In this document: positions 16,587 through 25,355 of the stretch, in pieces
How the letters are laid out: every line of letters begins with the position of its first letter
Position numbering within the stretch: the stretch's first letter is position 1
DNA from: DASRAU01 sp035638075
GTDB lineage: Bacteria > Acidobacteriota > Polarisedimenticolia > Gp22-AA2
Direction: 5' to 3'
NCBI GenBank assembly: GCA_035638075.1
Contig: DASRAU010000046.1
Span: forward strand, 62,001-126,000
Length of the DNA stretch: 64,000 bases
Made by a program: the position numbers and the translations under genes
The notes under the pieces: model-generated
What the model was told of the DNA's origin: nothing
The model's database searches: none
What the model saw: the letters and a program-made list of their open reading frames with translations, nothing else

Positions 16587-16625
16587 ATGATAAACCCTCC
16601 GGGGGGTCGAGGGGGTCGATATAAT
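16587..16625. promoter_or_regulatory. Divergent promoter region between the M48 protease and DUF748 genes
   Basis: On the minus strand TATCAT (plus 16587-16592) precedes the protease gene and gives a short leader with an AGGAGG site. On the plus strand a perfect TATAAT (16620-16625) lies 10 bases before the GTG start of the DUF748 gene, which lacks a ribosome site. I see no convincing -35 hexamer for either. Confidence 0.5.
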
Positions 16626-16635
16626 TCCGCGCCCG

Positions 16636-19632
16636 GTGAACCTCATGCGCCTCCCCCGCTGGCTGCTCCGGACCGTCGTGGTCGCGGCGGCGGCCGTGGC
16701 TCTCTACGCCGCGGTCGGCTTCCTGATCCTGCCCCGGGCCCTGCGCGGCCCGATCGAGCGTGAGGCGGCGGCCCGGCTCTCCCGCCAGGTCACCTTGCGC
16801 CGCCTGCGCTTCAATCCTTTCGCCCTGACGGTGACGGCGCTCGGGCTCGAGGTGATGGACAAGGACGGCACGCCCCTCCTGCGCTGGGAGAAGCTCCTGG
16901 TCAACTTCGACCCGGTGCAGTCGCTGTGGCGCCGCGAGTGGACCTTCCACGAGATCCACCTGGCCGGGGCCGCCGGACGTCTCGCCCTGCTGCCGGGCGG
17001 CGCCCTCAACATCGACGACATCATCCAGGCGCTCAGCGCACCCGACCCCAACGCGCCTCCCCCCGGACCGCCCCCGGTCGTCACCATCCACCGGCTGGGG
17101 ATCGAAGACACGTCCCTCTCGTTCGTCGATCGATCGGGGCCGACGACCTTCACGACCACGCTCGGGCCGCTGCGCATCGAGCTGCTCGACTTCACCACGC
17201 GGCGGGGTGAGAACAACGCCTACACCTTCACCGGGGCCACCGAGATGGCGGAGTCGTTCTCGTGGACCGGCCATTTCGGGCTCGACCCGCTGCGCTCCGA
17301 CGGCGAGGTCAGCCTCACCAAGGTGACCCTGTCGAAGTACCAGCCCTACTACCGCGGCGTGATCCCGTTCGACATCCGCGGCGGCGACGCCGACCTCAAG
17401 TCCGGCTACCAGGTCGTCTGGGGGCCGAACCAGAAGGTCCTGAAGATCCGGGGCGGCGCCGTCACCCTGCGCGATCTCAAGCTGTCGGAACACGGGAAGG
17501 AGGAGATCGCCTTCGACGCGCCGCTCACCCAGGCCGAGGGCGGGGACATCAATCTGCTGACGGGAGAGGCGACGATCGCGAAGCTGGTCACGCGCGGCGG
17601 CCATGTCATCATGCGCAAGTCGAAGGAGGGGCGCGTCAACCTGCTCGACATGATCCTCCCCTTCTTCGAGGCGCCCGAGGCGGGGGGCGCACAGGGCTCG
17701 AAGACCCTCGCCGCCTCGGAGCCGAAGTCGTCCCCGCCGGCGCCGCCGGCCGCCGCGGCGCGCATCGGAGAGCTCACCTTCGCCGACTACACGCTCGAGG
17801 CGGAGGACCTCTCGCCGCCGCGGCCGGTGCGCGTGCGCCTCGATCAGATCGCCCTGAGCGGTCACGGGGTCGACAACATCCCGGGGACCACCGCGAAAAC
17901 GACGCTCGACCTGCGCTGGAACGGCGGTCCCGGCACCGTGCACGCCGACGGCGACCTCTCGCTCGTCGGGCTGAACGGCCGGTTCAACGTGAAGCTCGAC
18001 CAGCTCGACGTCGTGCCGGTGGAGCCGTACGTCGAACCGGCCCTCGATCTCCGGGTGGGGCGCGGCACCGTCTACGCCGACGGGCGGTTCCACGCCGACC
18101 TCCTGGACAGCGAGCACCCGAAGATCGCCTTCCAGGGGGACGTCCGCATGGACGATTTCACCTCGGTGGACGGCCGCGACAAGCAGGAGTTCCTGAACTG
18201 GAAGAGCGTCCGGATGGACAAGGTCGACTACGTCTACGAGCGCGACCGGCTGCGCATCGCCAACATCGCGATCACCGGCGCGCGCGGGACTCTTTCCATC
18301 GCGCCCGACGGCATCGCCAATCTCGCCACCGTCCTGCGGCTCCCGCCGCCCGCCCCCGCGCCGCCCGGGGAAGAGGCTCAGGAGGCGGAGGCGCCGGTGC
18401 CGCCCCCGGCGCCGGCCGCGCAGGCTTCCCCGGCCGCGGCGGACGAGGGGGACACGCGCATCACGAAGGCGCTCCTCAAGGACAGCGCCATCAGGTTCAT
18501 CGATCGGACCATGACGCCGCCCGGGGAGCTGCTGCTGCAGAAGCTCGAAGGCACCCTGACCGGCCTCTCGTCGAAGCCGGGGGTGAGCGCCGGCGTCCAC
18601 CTCCAGGGGCTCGTCGGCGACACGGCGCCGGTGCAGGTGGACGGCCAGGTCGATCCGCTCGGCGCCGACGTCTCCACCGACCTCGCCCTCACCGCGAAGG
18701 GCATCGATCTCGCTCCGCTCGCGACCTATGCGGCCCGCTATCTCGGCTACGACCTCGACCGGGCGAAGCTCAGCCTCGACATGAAGTACGTGCTGGCCGA
18801 TCGAGCCCTCGAGGGGACCAATGTCTTCACCGCCGATCCGTTCCTGCTCGGCGCCAAAACGGACAGCCCGGACGCGACGCACCTGCCGGTGCGCCTGGGG
18901 CTGGCGCTGCTGCGCGACCGGCACGGCGTCATCGAGCTTGACGTGCCGGTCAAGGGGAGCCTCGACGATCCGAAGTTCAAGCTCGGCCGCGTCATCCTGC
19001 GGGCGGTCGTGAACGTCTTCTCGAAGCTGGTGACCGCCCCCTTCACGCTCCTGGCGCGCGCCTTCTCGGGGGGGAAGGACATCGACATCAGCCTGATCGA
19101 GTTCGCCCCCGGCTCGGCGGCGATTGCCGACGGCGAGAAGCCGAGGCTCGAGACGCTCTCGAAGGGGCTGACCGACAGGCCCGGGCTGATGCTGGCGATC
19201 ACCGGCCGGGTGGCGCCGGAGCCGGGGTCCGGGCCGGGGTCGGACTACGAAGCCCTGCGCAGGAGCAAGCTCGACGATCTCGTCCGCGCCGCCAAGTGGA
19301 AATCGCTCCGCAAGTCCGTGCGCGATACGACACCTGTCGAGCAGGTGGTCGTCGAGACGGGTGAGGCGACGAAATACCTCAAGGCCGCCTGGAAGGATTT
19401 CCTCGAGGCCCACCCGGAGGCCGCCGGCGAGACCAGGCCCGAGACACCCGAGGAGATCGAAGCGCGTCTGCTGCCGCGGCTGGAGGTGCCGCCGGCCGAC
19501 CTGGCGGCGCTCGCCGAGGCCCGCGCCGCGGCGGTGCGCGACGCCCTCGTCGCCGCCGGCATCGACGCCGCCCGGCTCGCCACGAAGAGCGACCCGACCG
19601 GCGGCGCCCGGGCCACCTTCGAGCTGCAGTAG
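16636..19632 (+). CDS. DUF748/AsmA-like envelope protein
   Basis: The 998-residue protein has one N-terminal membrane anchor (about 8-32) followed by a very long, repetitive beta-rich periplasmic region of the DUF748 type, part of the AsmA-like group. Proteins of this group form elongated grooves thought to move phospholipid between membranes. Two Pro/Ala-rich linkers occur near residues 355-375 and 575-615. The C-terminal 170 residues include ISLIEFAPGSAAI and resemble a degenerate OmpA-type peptidoglycan-binding fold. The start may be GTG 16636 or ATG 16645. TATAAT sits 10 bases before the GTG, suggesting a leaderless mRNA. Confidence 0.8.
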   Translation: MNLMRLPRWLLRTVVVAAAAVALYAAVGFLILPRALRGPIEREAAARLSRQVTLRRLRFNPFALTVTALGLEVMDKDGTPLLRWEKLLVNFDPVQSLWRREWTFHEIHLAGAAGRLALLPGGALNIDDIIQALSAPDPNAPPPGPPPVVTIHRLGIEDTSLSFVDRSGPTTFTTTLGPLRIELLDFTTRRGENNAYTFTGATEMAESFSWTGHFGLDPLRSDGEVSLTKVTLSKYQPYYRGVIPFDIRGGDADLKSGYQVVWGPNQKVLKIRGGAVTLRDLKLSEHGKEEIAFDAPLTQAEGGDINLLTGEATIAKLVTRGGHVIMRKSKEGRVNLLDMILPFFEAPEAGGAQGSKTLAASEPKSSPPAPPAAAARIGELTFADYTLEAEDLSPPRPVRVRLDQIALSGHGVDNIPGTTAKTTLDLRWNGGPGTVHADGDLSLVGLNGRFNVKLDQLDVVPVEPYVEPALDLRVGRGTVYADGRFHADLLDSEHPKIAFQGDVRMDDFTSVDGRDKQEFLNWKSVRMDKVDYVYERDRLRIANIAITGARGTLSIAPDGIANLATVLRLPPPAPAPPGEEAQEAEAPVPPPAPAAQASPAAADEGDTRITKALLKDSAIRFIDRTMTPPGELLLQKLEGTLTGLSSKPGVSAGVHLQGLVGDTAPVQVDGQVDPLGADVSTDLALTAKGIDLAPLATYAARYLGYDLDRAKLSLDMKYVLADRALEGTNVFTADPFLLGAKTDSPDATHLPVRLGLALLRDRHGVIELDVPVKGSLDDPKFKLGRVILRAVVNVFSKLVTAPFTLLARAFSGGKDIDISLIEFAPGSAAIADGEKPRLETLSKGLTDRPGLMLAITGRVAPEPGSGPGSDYEALRRSKLDDLVRAAKWKSLRKSVRDTTPVEQVVVETGEATKYLKAAWKDFLEAHPEAAGETRPETPEEIEARLLPRLEVPPADLAALAEARAAAVRDALVAAGIDAARLATKSDPTGGARATFELQ

Positions 19633-19642
19633 CCGGCCGAAG

Positions 19643-19648
19643 TAGAAT
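19643..19648 (+). promoter_or_regulatory. -10-like TAGAAT, 9 bases before the Cax gene
   Basis: TAGAAT at 19643-19648 lies between the DUF748 stop and the Cax ATG at 19658, with a 9-base gap and no Shine-Dalgarno sequence. A leaderless transcript would begin at or next to the ATG. The -35 region falls in the DUF748 coding end and is not convincing. Confidence 0.45.
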
Positions 19649-19657
19649 CCCGTCCCG

Positions 19658-20761
19658 ATGCCCCGGACCCGACGCTGGCCGAAGCCGTCGCTGCAGTGGC
19701 TCCTGGTGTTCATCCCGCTCACCCTGTGGGCCGAGTTCACCCGTCCGGAATCGCCGGTGCTGATCTTCTCGGCGGCGTGTCTCGCCATCGTGCCGCTCGC
19801 GGGCCTGCTCGGCCTGGCGACCGAGCACCTGGCGACGCGCGCCGGTGAAGGGGTCGGCGGGTTCCTCAACGCCACGTTCGGCAATCTCGCCGAGCTCATC
19901 ATCGCCGTCGTGGCGCTGCGCGCCGGTCACGCGGAGGTGGTGAAGGCGTCTTTGACCGGGTCGATCATCGGCAACGTGCTGCTGGTGCTCGGCGGGGCGT
20001 TTCTCGCCGGCGGGCTCAAGCACCCGGTGCAGCGCTTCAAGGCGGCCGGGGCGCTGGCGCAGACCTCGACCCTGAGCGTCGCCGCCTTCGCGTTCATCAT
20101 CCCGGCCGGGTTCCACGCCCTGGTGCGCGGCGAGATGTCGCAGCAGCAGGAGCATCGGATGAGTCTCGGGATCGCCGTCGTGCTGCTGGCGGTCTACCTG
20201 TTCGGGCTGCTCTTCTCGCTGCGCACCCACCGGGCCCTGTTCACCGCGGACCGCTGCGAGGAGGATCTGCTCGAGCACACGCCGGGCGGCGCCCACTGGG
20301 GCGTGGGCCGCTCGGTCGGCGTGCTCCTCGGCGTCAGCGCCCTCATCGCCTGGATGAGCGAGATCCTCGTCGGGTCGGTGGAAGGAGCGGCGCGCACCCT
20401 CGGCATGTCGGAGGTGTTCGTCGGGGTGATCGTCGTCGCCATCGTCGGCAACGCCGCCGAGCACTCGACCGCCATCCTGATGGCGTTGAAGAACCGCATG
20501 GACCTGGCGGTCGGCATCGCCATCGGCAGCAGCACGCAGATCGCGCTGTTCGTGGCGCCCTTCCTGGTGCTGGTGTCGTACCTCGTGGCGCCGCAGCCGA
20601 TGGACCTGACCTTCACGCTGCCGGAGGTCCTGGCGGTGGTGCTGTCGGCGCTGCTGATCACCCAGGCGGTGTCGAACGGCGAGACCAACTGGTTCGAGGG
20701 CCTGCAGCTCCTCGGGCTCTACGGCATCCTCGGCGTGGCCTTCTACTTCCTGCCCGCCTAG
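19658..20761 (+). CDS. Ca2+/H+ antiporter, CaCA superfamily (Cax type)
   Basis: The 367-residue protein has about 11 hydrophobic segments in two inverted repeats. Each repeat carries the ion-binding alpha motif: FGNLAELIIAVVALRAG (about residue 70) and VGNAAEHSTAI (about residue 268). The GNxxE and GNAAEH forms are those of Cax/YfkE/ChaA exchangers, which expel Ca2+ in exchange for H+. A short acidic linker (CEEDLLEH) joins the halves. The start at 19658 follows the TAGAAT box directly. Compare the paralog at 40252, which has lost part of the second motif. Confidence 0.9.
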   Translation: MPRTRRWPKPSLQWLLVFIPLTLWAEFTRPESPVLIFSAACLAIVPLAGLLGLATEHLATRAGEGVGGFLNATFGNLAELIIAVVALRAGHAEVVKASLTGSIIGNVLLVLGGAFLAGGLKHPVQRFKAAGALAQTSTLSVAAFAFIIPAGFHALVRGEMSQQQEHRMSLGIAVVLLAVYLFGLLFSLRTHRALFTADRCEEDLLEHTPGGAHWGVGRSVGVLLGVSALIAWMSEILVGSVEGAARTLGMSEVFVGVIVVAIVGNAAEHSTAILMALKNRMDLAVGIAIGSSTQIALFVAPFLVLVSYLVAPQPMDLTFTLPEVLAVVLSALLITQAVSNGETNWFEGLQLLGLYGILGVAFYFLPA

Positions 20762-20765
20762 GCTC

Positions 20766-21404
20766 CTAGAGCCGGTCTTCGAAGATGAGCTGCGTCATCA
20801 CGTCCTGAACCAGGAAGTTCGCGTCCTTGCGCAGCTTCTTGACCTTCACCGGGAAGCTGCGCGCGGCCCAGATCCGCTGGCCCGTCTGCACGTCCCACAG
20901 CGCGAACTCGATGCCGAGCAGCCTGGCGTCGGGGTGGAGGTTCTGCAGCGCCTCGCTGACGTAGGGGCGGATCGCAACGGGAGACTCGACCTCCTTGCGC
21001 CACGCTTCGGCCCAGTCCGCCTCCTTGCGATCGTCGAGCGAGACGGCGCGGGCGGTGATGACGCCGTCCACGCCGCCGGCGAAAAGGGTTTCGAGGATCT
21101 TGTCGCGGTCCCCCGGGTGCTCGAGGTCGGGGACGATCGGATAGGAGGTGAGTCCCTGCTCTTCGCGGCCGCGGATCTGGCTGACGAAGAGGTCCTCGTA
21201 CCGGCGGCGCGCCGGGGCATTGCGCGTGATGGCGACGACCAGGACCTTGTGGAACGGGACGCGCCCGGTGCCGGCGCTCCAGCGATCGGCGAGCACCGGC
21301 TCCTCCGCCAGCGCCGCGGGGGCGACCGGTCCCGGCAGGGTTCCGCCGGCGAGGGTCAGAAGCGTCAGCGCGAGCGCCGCGGCGGAGCGATTTCGAAGCG
21401 TCAT
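20766..21404 (-). CDS. Exported protein of unknown function, possible LpoB/CsgG-like fold
   Basis: I do not recognise this 212-residue product with confidence. It has a long Ala/Leu-rich signal peptide (cleavage about residue 33) and a mature domain alternating strands and helices (KVLVVAITRN, DGVITARAVSL, LLGIEFALWDVQTGQRIWAA). The phrase W-D-V-x-T-G-x-x-I-W resembles the strand pair of LpoB/CsgG-type periplasmic domains, where a property of the cell is reported through a lipoprotein. There is no lipobox. TATGAT at plus 21426-21431 lies 21 bases before the ATG. The gene is convergent with Cax (4 bases apart). Confidence 0.55.
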   Translation of the reverse strand: MTLRNRSAAALALTLLTLAGGTLPGPVAPAALAEEPVLADRWSAGTGRVPFHKVLVVAITRNAPARRRYEDLFVSQIRGREEQGLTSYPIVPDLEHPGDRDKILETLFAGGVDGVITARAVSLDDRKEADWAEAWRKEVESPVAIRPYVSEALQNLHPDARLLGIEFALWDVQTGQRIWAARSFPVKVKKLRKDANFLVQDVMTQLIFEDRL

Positions 21405-21528
21405 GGGTCGCAAGACTCGGCCGGGATCATAGCCCATCGCGCCGCGGGCCGGGGACGAGGAGTCATGCGGCCGCGGCGAAGTGATAGCCTCCGCGCGGCG
21501 CCGTTCCCGCACCCTGCGAGCGAGGACC

Positions 21529-22227
21529 GTGAAGAGATTCCCGCGACTGTCGCCGAAGCAACGCCTCCGCCGCTTCTGGGAGGAGGATCGCGGCCTGAGC
21601 GTCCTGCTCGGGTTCATCCTGCTGATCGCTTTCGTGATCGCGCCGCTGGCGGAATCGCGGGCGGGTGGCGGCACCGCGCTGCGGGCCTGCGTCACCATCC
21701 TGTTCGCCTACGGCGCCTACGTCCTCTCGGAGCGCCGCGCGGCCCGCACCGCCATCCTCCTCGTGGCGGCGGTGCCCATCGTCCTCGCCTGGCTGGAGCC
21801 GTTCCACGCGGGCATCGCCTCGTCGGCCGCCGCGGCGGCCGCCGCGTGCCTCTTCGGGCTCCTGCTGTCCGGTCTCGTCATCCAGCGGGTGTTCCGGGAG
21901 GGCCCGATCACCGTCCACCGCGTGGTCGGGTCGATCGTCGTCTACCTGCTGCTCGGAATCGCGTTCGGCGAAGCGGCCCGGTTCGTCGCCATCCTGGATC
22001 CGGGCGCCTACACGTCGGGGACGTTCTCGCGGATCGACCGTCCCGAGTTGTACTACTTCAGCCTGGTGACGCTGACGACGGTCGGGTACGGGGACATCAC
22101 GGCGCTGCACCCGGCGGCGCGATCGCTCGCGGTCCTCGAGGCGCTCACCGGGCAGCTCTTCCCCGCGATCCTGATCGCGCGGCTGGTGTCGCAGGAGCTG
22201 ATGAGCCGCGAGTCCCGCAAGGGCTGA
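21529..22227 (+). CDS. Potassium channel-like protein with six membrane segments
   Basis: The 232-residue product has about six hydrophobic segments. The last two flank a pore loop with the K+ selectivity filter TTVGYGD, preceded by YYFSLVTL. It therefore resembles a voltage-gated-type or ion-transport-2 channel, but no S4-like series of spaced arginines is visible, so it is probably not voltage-gated. There is no C-terminal RCK domain, only about 10 residues after the last helix. The start at GTG 21529 is a choice. An earlier GTG at 21481 overlaps a TGATAGCCT extended -10 box (21482-21490), which makes the later start more likely. Confidence 0.8.
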   Translation: MKRFPRLSPKQRLRRFWEEDRGLSVLLGFILLIAFVIAPLAESRAGGGTALRACVTILFAYGAYVLSERRAARTAILLVAAVPIVLAWLEPFHAGIASSAAAAAAACLFGLLLSGLVIQRVFREGPITVHRVVGSIVVYLLLGIAFGEAARFVAILDPGAYTSGTFSRIDRPELYYFSLVTLTTVGYGDITALHPAARSLAVLEALTGQLFPAILIARLVSQELMSRESRKG

Positions 22228-22260
22228 GGCGGGCCCGAGGCTCGGCCGAGGCCGCGCGGC

Positions 22261-22860
22261 TTAGAAGGTGCGGCCGAAGCCGAGGATGTACTCGGTGTCG
22301 AGGTCATCGCCGCCGCGCGCCTCGAACCAGCGGATGCGTGCCGCCGGCCTCAGGTAGAAGTGATCCCCGAGGACGAGCTTGATGCCGAAGCCGGCCTGGG
22401 CCGTGAAGCTGGTTCCGTCGAGATCATCCACCTCGATGCTGCCGATCCGTCCCTCGACCTCGCTGTCGAGATTGGCGAAGGCCAGGCCGGTTCCGAAGGT
22501 GAACGAGGGGACCGCCTTCTTGCTGTGCCCGAGCGGGATGTCGAAGAGGAAGTCGACGAAGAAGGCGTCCCAGTCGACGCTTCCCGTCACGCCGCCGCTC
22601 GTGGCTTCCCCCGAGAGGCTCACGTAGCCGATCTCGCCCCCGAAGCCCAGCCCGTCCGGACGGCGGATCATGCTGCGCAGACCGAAGGAAATGTCGCTGT
22701 CCATGAAGGAGGGATCCGGATGATAGGAGCCGATCCAGATCTCGCCGTCCTTCCCCTGGGCCCACGCGGCCGGCGCGAGGAGCGGGGCCGCCAGGAGCAT
22801 CAGCGCGGACAGGACCAGGAAGGACGAACGGCGCACGCCACCTGCTCGGATCGATCTCAT
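22261..22860 (-). CDS. Small outer-membrane beta-barrel protein
   Basis: The 199-residue product has a basic n-region, a signal peptide ending near AWA-Q (residue 35), and a mature domain of about eight beta-strands ending in FGRTF, a C-terminal Phe barrel signature. It resembles OmpW/OmpX-size acyloxyacyl or general outer-membrane barrels; the family is not certain. The ATG at 22860 has AGAGGA upstream. It is the last of four minus-strand exported genes (22261-24497) that probably share a transcript from the promoter near 24531-24559. Confidence 0.7.
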   Translation of the reverse strand: MRSIRAGGVRRSSFLVLSALMLLAAPLLAPAAWAQGKDGEIWIGSYHPDPSFMDSDISFGLRSMIRRPDGLGFGGEIGYVSLSGEATSGGVTGSVDWDAFFVDFLFDIPLGHSKKAVPSFTFGTGLAFANLDSEVEGRIGSIEVDDLDGTSFTAQAGFGIKLVLGDHFYLRPAARIRWFEARGGDDLDTEYILGFGRTF

Positions 22861-22909
22861 CGTGTCCTCTTTTCCCCCGATCGGCGCGTGGCGCCGCCGG
22901 CGCGGAAGC

Positions 22910-23491
22910 TCAGTACTTCACCATGTACTTCTTGGCTTCGAGGCAGACGGTGAAGGCCTTCTTGAAGTTGTCCATCTGCTCGGCGGTCGCGGCCTGCGCC
23001 TGCTGGCCCTGCGCATCCGCCTGGGCGGCGGCCTCTTTCTTTCCCCGGCGGGCCTTGCTGCGGCCGGCGACCACTCCCGCCGCCGCGCCGTAGGCGGCGC
23101 CCTGACCGGCGTCGTCGTTGGCGATTTCGCCGATGAGCGCTCCCGCGGCGGCTCCTTTGACCGCGCCCGCCATGCCGGCGCCGCCGCCCGCCTTGGCGGC
23201 CTGCTGCTTCTGGGCTTCGGTCTGCTGCGCCTGGGCCTGCGCCTGCTTCTGCAGCGAGAAGGGGTCCGTGCCGGTCTCCTTGTTCGCCCACGCGTAGCAC
23301 TCCGCCTCGTCCTTCGACTGCTGCGAGGCATCCTGCCCGGTCGTCGGGAAGACATAGACGTTCATCGTCGCGCCGATCGTCTTCGCCGCCGGCGCGGGGG
23401 CCGGCGCCGGGGCCGGGGCGGGAGCCTGGGCCAGCGTCAGGGTCGAAGCCAGCGCCAGGGCGCCGGCCGTCATCGTCAAGGTCCTGTTCAT
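22910..23491 (-). CDS. Exported glycine-zipper protein
   Basis: The 193-residue product has a signal peptide, a run of alternating Ala-Pro (about 22-35), and a cysteine-containing region (AECYAWANKETG). A Gln/Ala-rich helix follows, then a glycine-zipper segment with repeated G-x-x-x-G and A-x-x-x-G spacing (GAVKGAAAGALIGEIA, then GAAAGVVAGRSKARRGKK). Such YMGG/glycine-zipper segments insert in the outer membrane or oligomerise. The C-terminus has a second Cys (AFTVCLEAKKYM). The ATG at 23491 is preceded by AAGGAG. Function unknown. Confidence 0.7.
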   Translation of the reverse strand: MNRTLTMTAGALALASTLTLAQAPAPAPAPAPAPAAKTIGATMNVYVFPTTGQDASQQSKDEAECYAWANKETGTDPFSLQKQAQAQAQQTEAQKQQAAKAGGGAGMAGAVKGAAAGALIGEIANDDAGQGAAYGAAAGVVAGRSKARRGKKEAAAQADAQGQQAQAATAEQMDNFKKAFTVCLEAKKYMVKY

Positions 23492-23532
23492 CGTCGATCT
23501 CCTTCCGGTCCTATTCTGCACCCGCCCGCCGC

Positions 23533-23967
23533 TCAGCGCCCCGGGGCGGCCGTATTGATCGTGCACGCCCCGAACACCACCACCGCCTTGCCTTCGGCCG
23601 CCACCGCGGCCGACAGCATCCCGGTCCCCTCGCTGATGACGAAGGAGAACGCCCGTCCCCCCTCGAATCCCTGCAGCACGATCACCCCTCCCGTGCGCTT
23701 GAGGTATTCGATGGGCGTGGAACGGTTCTCGCCGCTGGCCTTCGTCGTGGACAACCGCTTCGCGACCATGTCGACCTGGATGAACTGCGGCACGTTCAGG
23801 TTCCACGGGAGGTCCTGGTAGCAGTCCCCCTCCTCGGCGCACTTGGTCGCCTGCACCGCGGTGCACAGGATCTGCTGCGCGCCGGTCAGATCGTCGGCCC
23901 GCACCAGGGCGCCGGCCAGGAGGAAAACCATCGCCGCCACCAGCGTCACGCTCAAGCCGCGCCTCAT
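23533..23967 (-). CDS. Small exported protein with paired cysteines, unknown function
   Basis: The 144-residue product has a signal peptide (1-25) and a compact mature domain of about 119 residues containing four cysteines (LCTAV, KCAEEGDCY and FGACT), so two disulfides are possible. Beta-strand-like segments surround GGVIVLQGFEGGRAFSFVIS. I do not recognise a family. Start at 23967 is preceded by a GAGGAGA site; an alternative ATG at 23985 would place that site inside the gene. It lies between the glycine-zipper gene and the helical gene at 24000 on the same strand. Confidence 0.6.
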   Translation of the reverse strand: MRRGLSVTLVAAMVFLLAGALVRADDLTGAQQILCTAVQATKCAEEGDCYQDLPWNLNVPQFIQVDMVAKRLSTTKASGENRSTPIEYLKRTGGVIVLQGFEGGRAFSFVISEGTGMLSAAVAAEGKAVVVFGACTINTAAPGR

Positions 23968-23999
23968 CGGAGTCTCTCCTCGCATCGAAACGGAAACGG

Positions 24000-24497
24000 T
24001 CAGCGATTCGCGGCCGGCTGCACCTGAACCAGCGGCAGGACGCGCGTCGTCTCGGCGCGGACGATCGCGTCGAGCTTGTATTCGATCTGGAAGAAGCGCG
24101 TCACCGTCTTGATCGGCAGCTCCTTCTTCATCTTCCCGAACCATTTCTGCTTGGTCTTCAGCTCGTCCTTCTGCACCACGAAATAGTCGCTCATGAGCTG
24201 CGACGCCTCTTCGTCGGTCAGCCCGACGTACTTGCGCGCGTAGTCCTCGATGAGGTGGATCTTGCGATCGGTGATGGCGTCCATCTCGGCGCCGTACTCG
24301 CGGAACAGGGGCCAGAAGACCTTCGCCTGCTCCTCGGTGAGGTCGAGGTTGGCGGCGATGATCGCCTGGCGCTCGGTGGTGATGACCGACTTGGTGAGCT
24401 CCTTCTCGTCGGTGGCGGTCTGGGCCGCGGCCGGGGCCGCGACGAGCAGGGAGGCGAGCAGCGACAAAGCGAAAAAGGCGTGCGCTCGTGAGGTCAT
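24000..24497 (-). CDS. Exported helical protein, Spy/CpxP-like in appearance
   Basis: The 165-residue product has a signal peptide (cleavage after AAAQ) and a mature part that looks all-helical, with LDLTEEQAKVFWPLFREY matching the L-T-x-x-Q-x-x-x-x-x-P-x-x-x-x-Y feature of periplasmic helical chaperones and sensors. The Spy/CpxP assignment rests on that motif and size only. The ATG at 24497 has AAGGAG upstream, and a TTGACA-containing promoter lies at 24531-24559. It is first gene of a probable four-gene unit of exported proteins running to 22261. Confidence 0.65.
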   Translation of the reverse strand: MTSRAHAFFALSLLASLLVAAPAAAQTATDEKELTKSVITTERQAIIAANLDLTEEQAKVFWPLFREYGAEMDAITDRKIHLIEDYARKYVGLTDEEASQLMSDYFVVQKDELKTKQKWFGKMKKELPIKTVTRFFQIEYKLDAIVRAETTRVLPLVQVQPAANR

Positions 24498-24530
24498 CGT
24501 GCTCCTTTCGTCATATCCCGGGAGGCGGCA

Positions 24531-24559
24531 TCTATGTCACAGGGCCATGCGGGTGTCAA
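24531..24559 (-). promoter_or_regulatory. Promoter of the exported-protein unit beginning at 24497
   Basis: On the minus strand TTGACA (plus 24554-24559) is followed after 17 bases by CATAGA (plus 24531-24536), a weak -10 (shifting by one gives ATAGAT). The leader would be about 30 bases and contain the AAGGAG ribosome site. Confidence 0.55.
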
Positions 24560-24625
24560 GGCGCGGCGCCCGCGCGGGAGCCGGCGGGACGCCTGCGCGA
24601 CGCGCGATCACGCGCTCCGAAGACG

Positions 24626-24669
24626 AAAACGCCGCCGCGTCCGGCGCAGAGCAGGCGGACGCGGCGGCG
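24626..24669 (-). terminator. Rho-independent terminator after the tandem barrel genes
   Basis: Plus bases 24630-24643 and 24656-24669 are a perfect 14-bp inverted repeat (arms CGCCGCCGCGTCCG and its complement) with a 12-base loop. Read on the minus strand it starts 22 bases after the stop of the 24692 gene and is followed by TTTT then CGTCTTC. It therefore ends the transcript of the two duplicated barrel genes before the next promoter. Confidence 0.75.
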
Positions 24670-24691
24670 CGAAGTCTGCGCTCGAAAAGTC

Positions 24692-25339
24692 CTACCAGCG
24701 CCAGCCGACGACGATCGGGAACGTCTCGTAGTACTTCTCGACGTTCACCCAGTGGTACTGCGCCTCGATGTAGATGTCGCTGTTCGCGAGCGGAAACGAC
24801 ACGCCGGCGGTGGCGTAGTACCCGAACTTCGTCAGTGTCTTGTTGGCCAGGATCAGGTCTCCTTCGACCAACCCGGGATAGCAGTACCAGTACCAGTAGG
24901 GATCGCAGATGTAGCCGGGAACCAGCACCGTCTGGGTGAGGTCGGCGTGCAGCCGGTAGGCGCCGATGCCCGCGCCGCCGATGAACTTGACCTTGTCGCC
25001 GTGCGACTCGAACTGGAGCCCGGAACGCAGGCTCCACTGGTCGCCGTCGCCGTCGTCGATGCGCACCTGGTGATCGGGCAGCTCGCCGGTGTTGACGTCC
25101 CACCAGTCATAGGCGAAGTCCCAGCGGATGCCGAACGGCTGCTTGGCCCACGGGCGCACGACGCCGCCGAAGCCGATGGTCCAGCCGTCGTCGAACACCT
25201 GGCCCGGCGTCCCCTGGACCATGCTGTAGCCGAAGTCGAACTGGTACGTCACCGGCTTGCCCGCCGTGCCGGCCATCGCCTGCGATCCGGCCGCCATCAT
25301 CACGGCCAGCGCCAGCCCCACATTGACGAAACGCTTCAT
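24692..25339 (-). CDS. Outer-membrane barrel protein, copy 2 of a tandem duplicate
   Basis: The 215-residue product is a close paralog of the gene at 25356. The two share GTAGKPVTYQFDFGYSM after the signal peptide, DGWTIGFGGVVRPWAK, RWDF-YDWWDVNTG, an aromatic CDPYWYWYCYPGLVEGD segment and a C-terminal IYIEAQYH block. It ends in Trp (VGWRW), close to the usual terminal aromatic of barrels. Two cysteines flank the aromatic run and may pair. The ATG at 25339 follows GGAGAGGG, 16 bases after its paralog's stop. No family assignment. Confidence 0.75.
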   Translation of the reverse strand: MKRFVNVGLALAVMMAAGSQAMAGTAGKPVTYQFDFGYSMVQGTPGQVFDDGWTIGFGGVVRPWAKQPFGIRWDFAYDWWDVNTGELPDHQVRIDDGDGDQWSLRSGLQFESHGDKVKFIGGAGIGAYRLHADLTQTVLVPGYICDPYWYWYCYPGLVEGDLILANKTLTKFGYYATAGVSFPLANSDIYIEAQYHWVNVEKYYETFPIVVGWRW

Positions 25340-25355
25340 GACCACCCTCTCCGTT

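Noticed and set aside
16411..19902. A long open frame on the minus strand across the DUF748 gene
   Set aside because: The plus-strand gene has an anchor, DUF748 pattern and promoter. The minus frame has no recognisable domain.
22228..22260. Convergent hairpin after the K+ channel gene
   Set aside because: The GAGGC/GCCGAG repeats give only weak, ambiguous pairing and no T-rich tail.
23390..23430. Ala-Pro repeat tract in the glycine-zipper gene as a tandem repeat array
   Set aside because: It is a short low-complexity linker common after signal peptides in GC-rich genomes.
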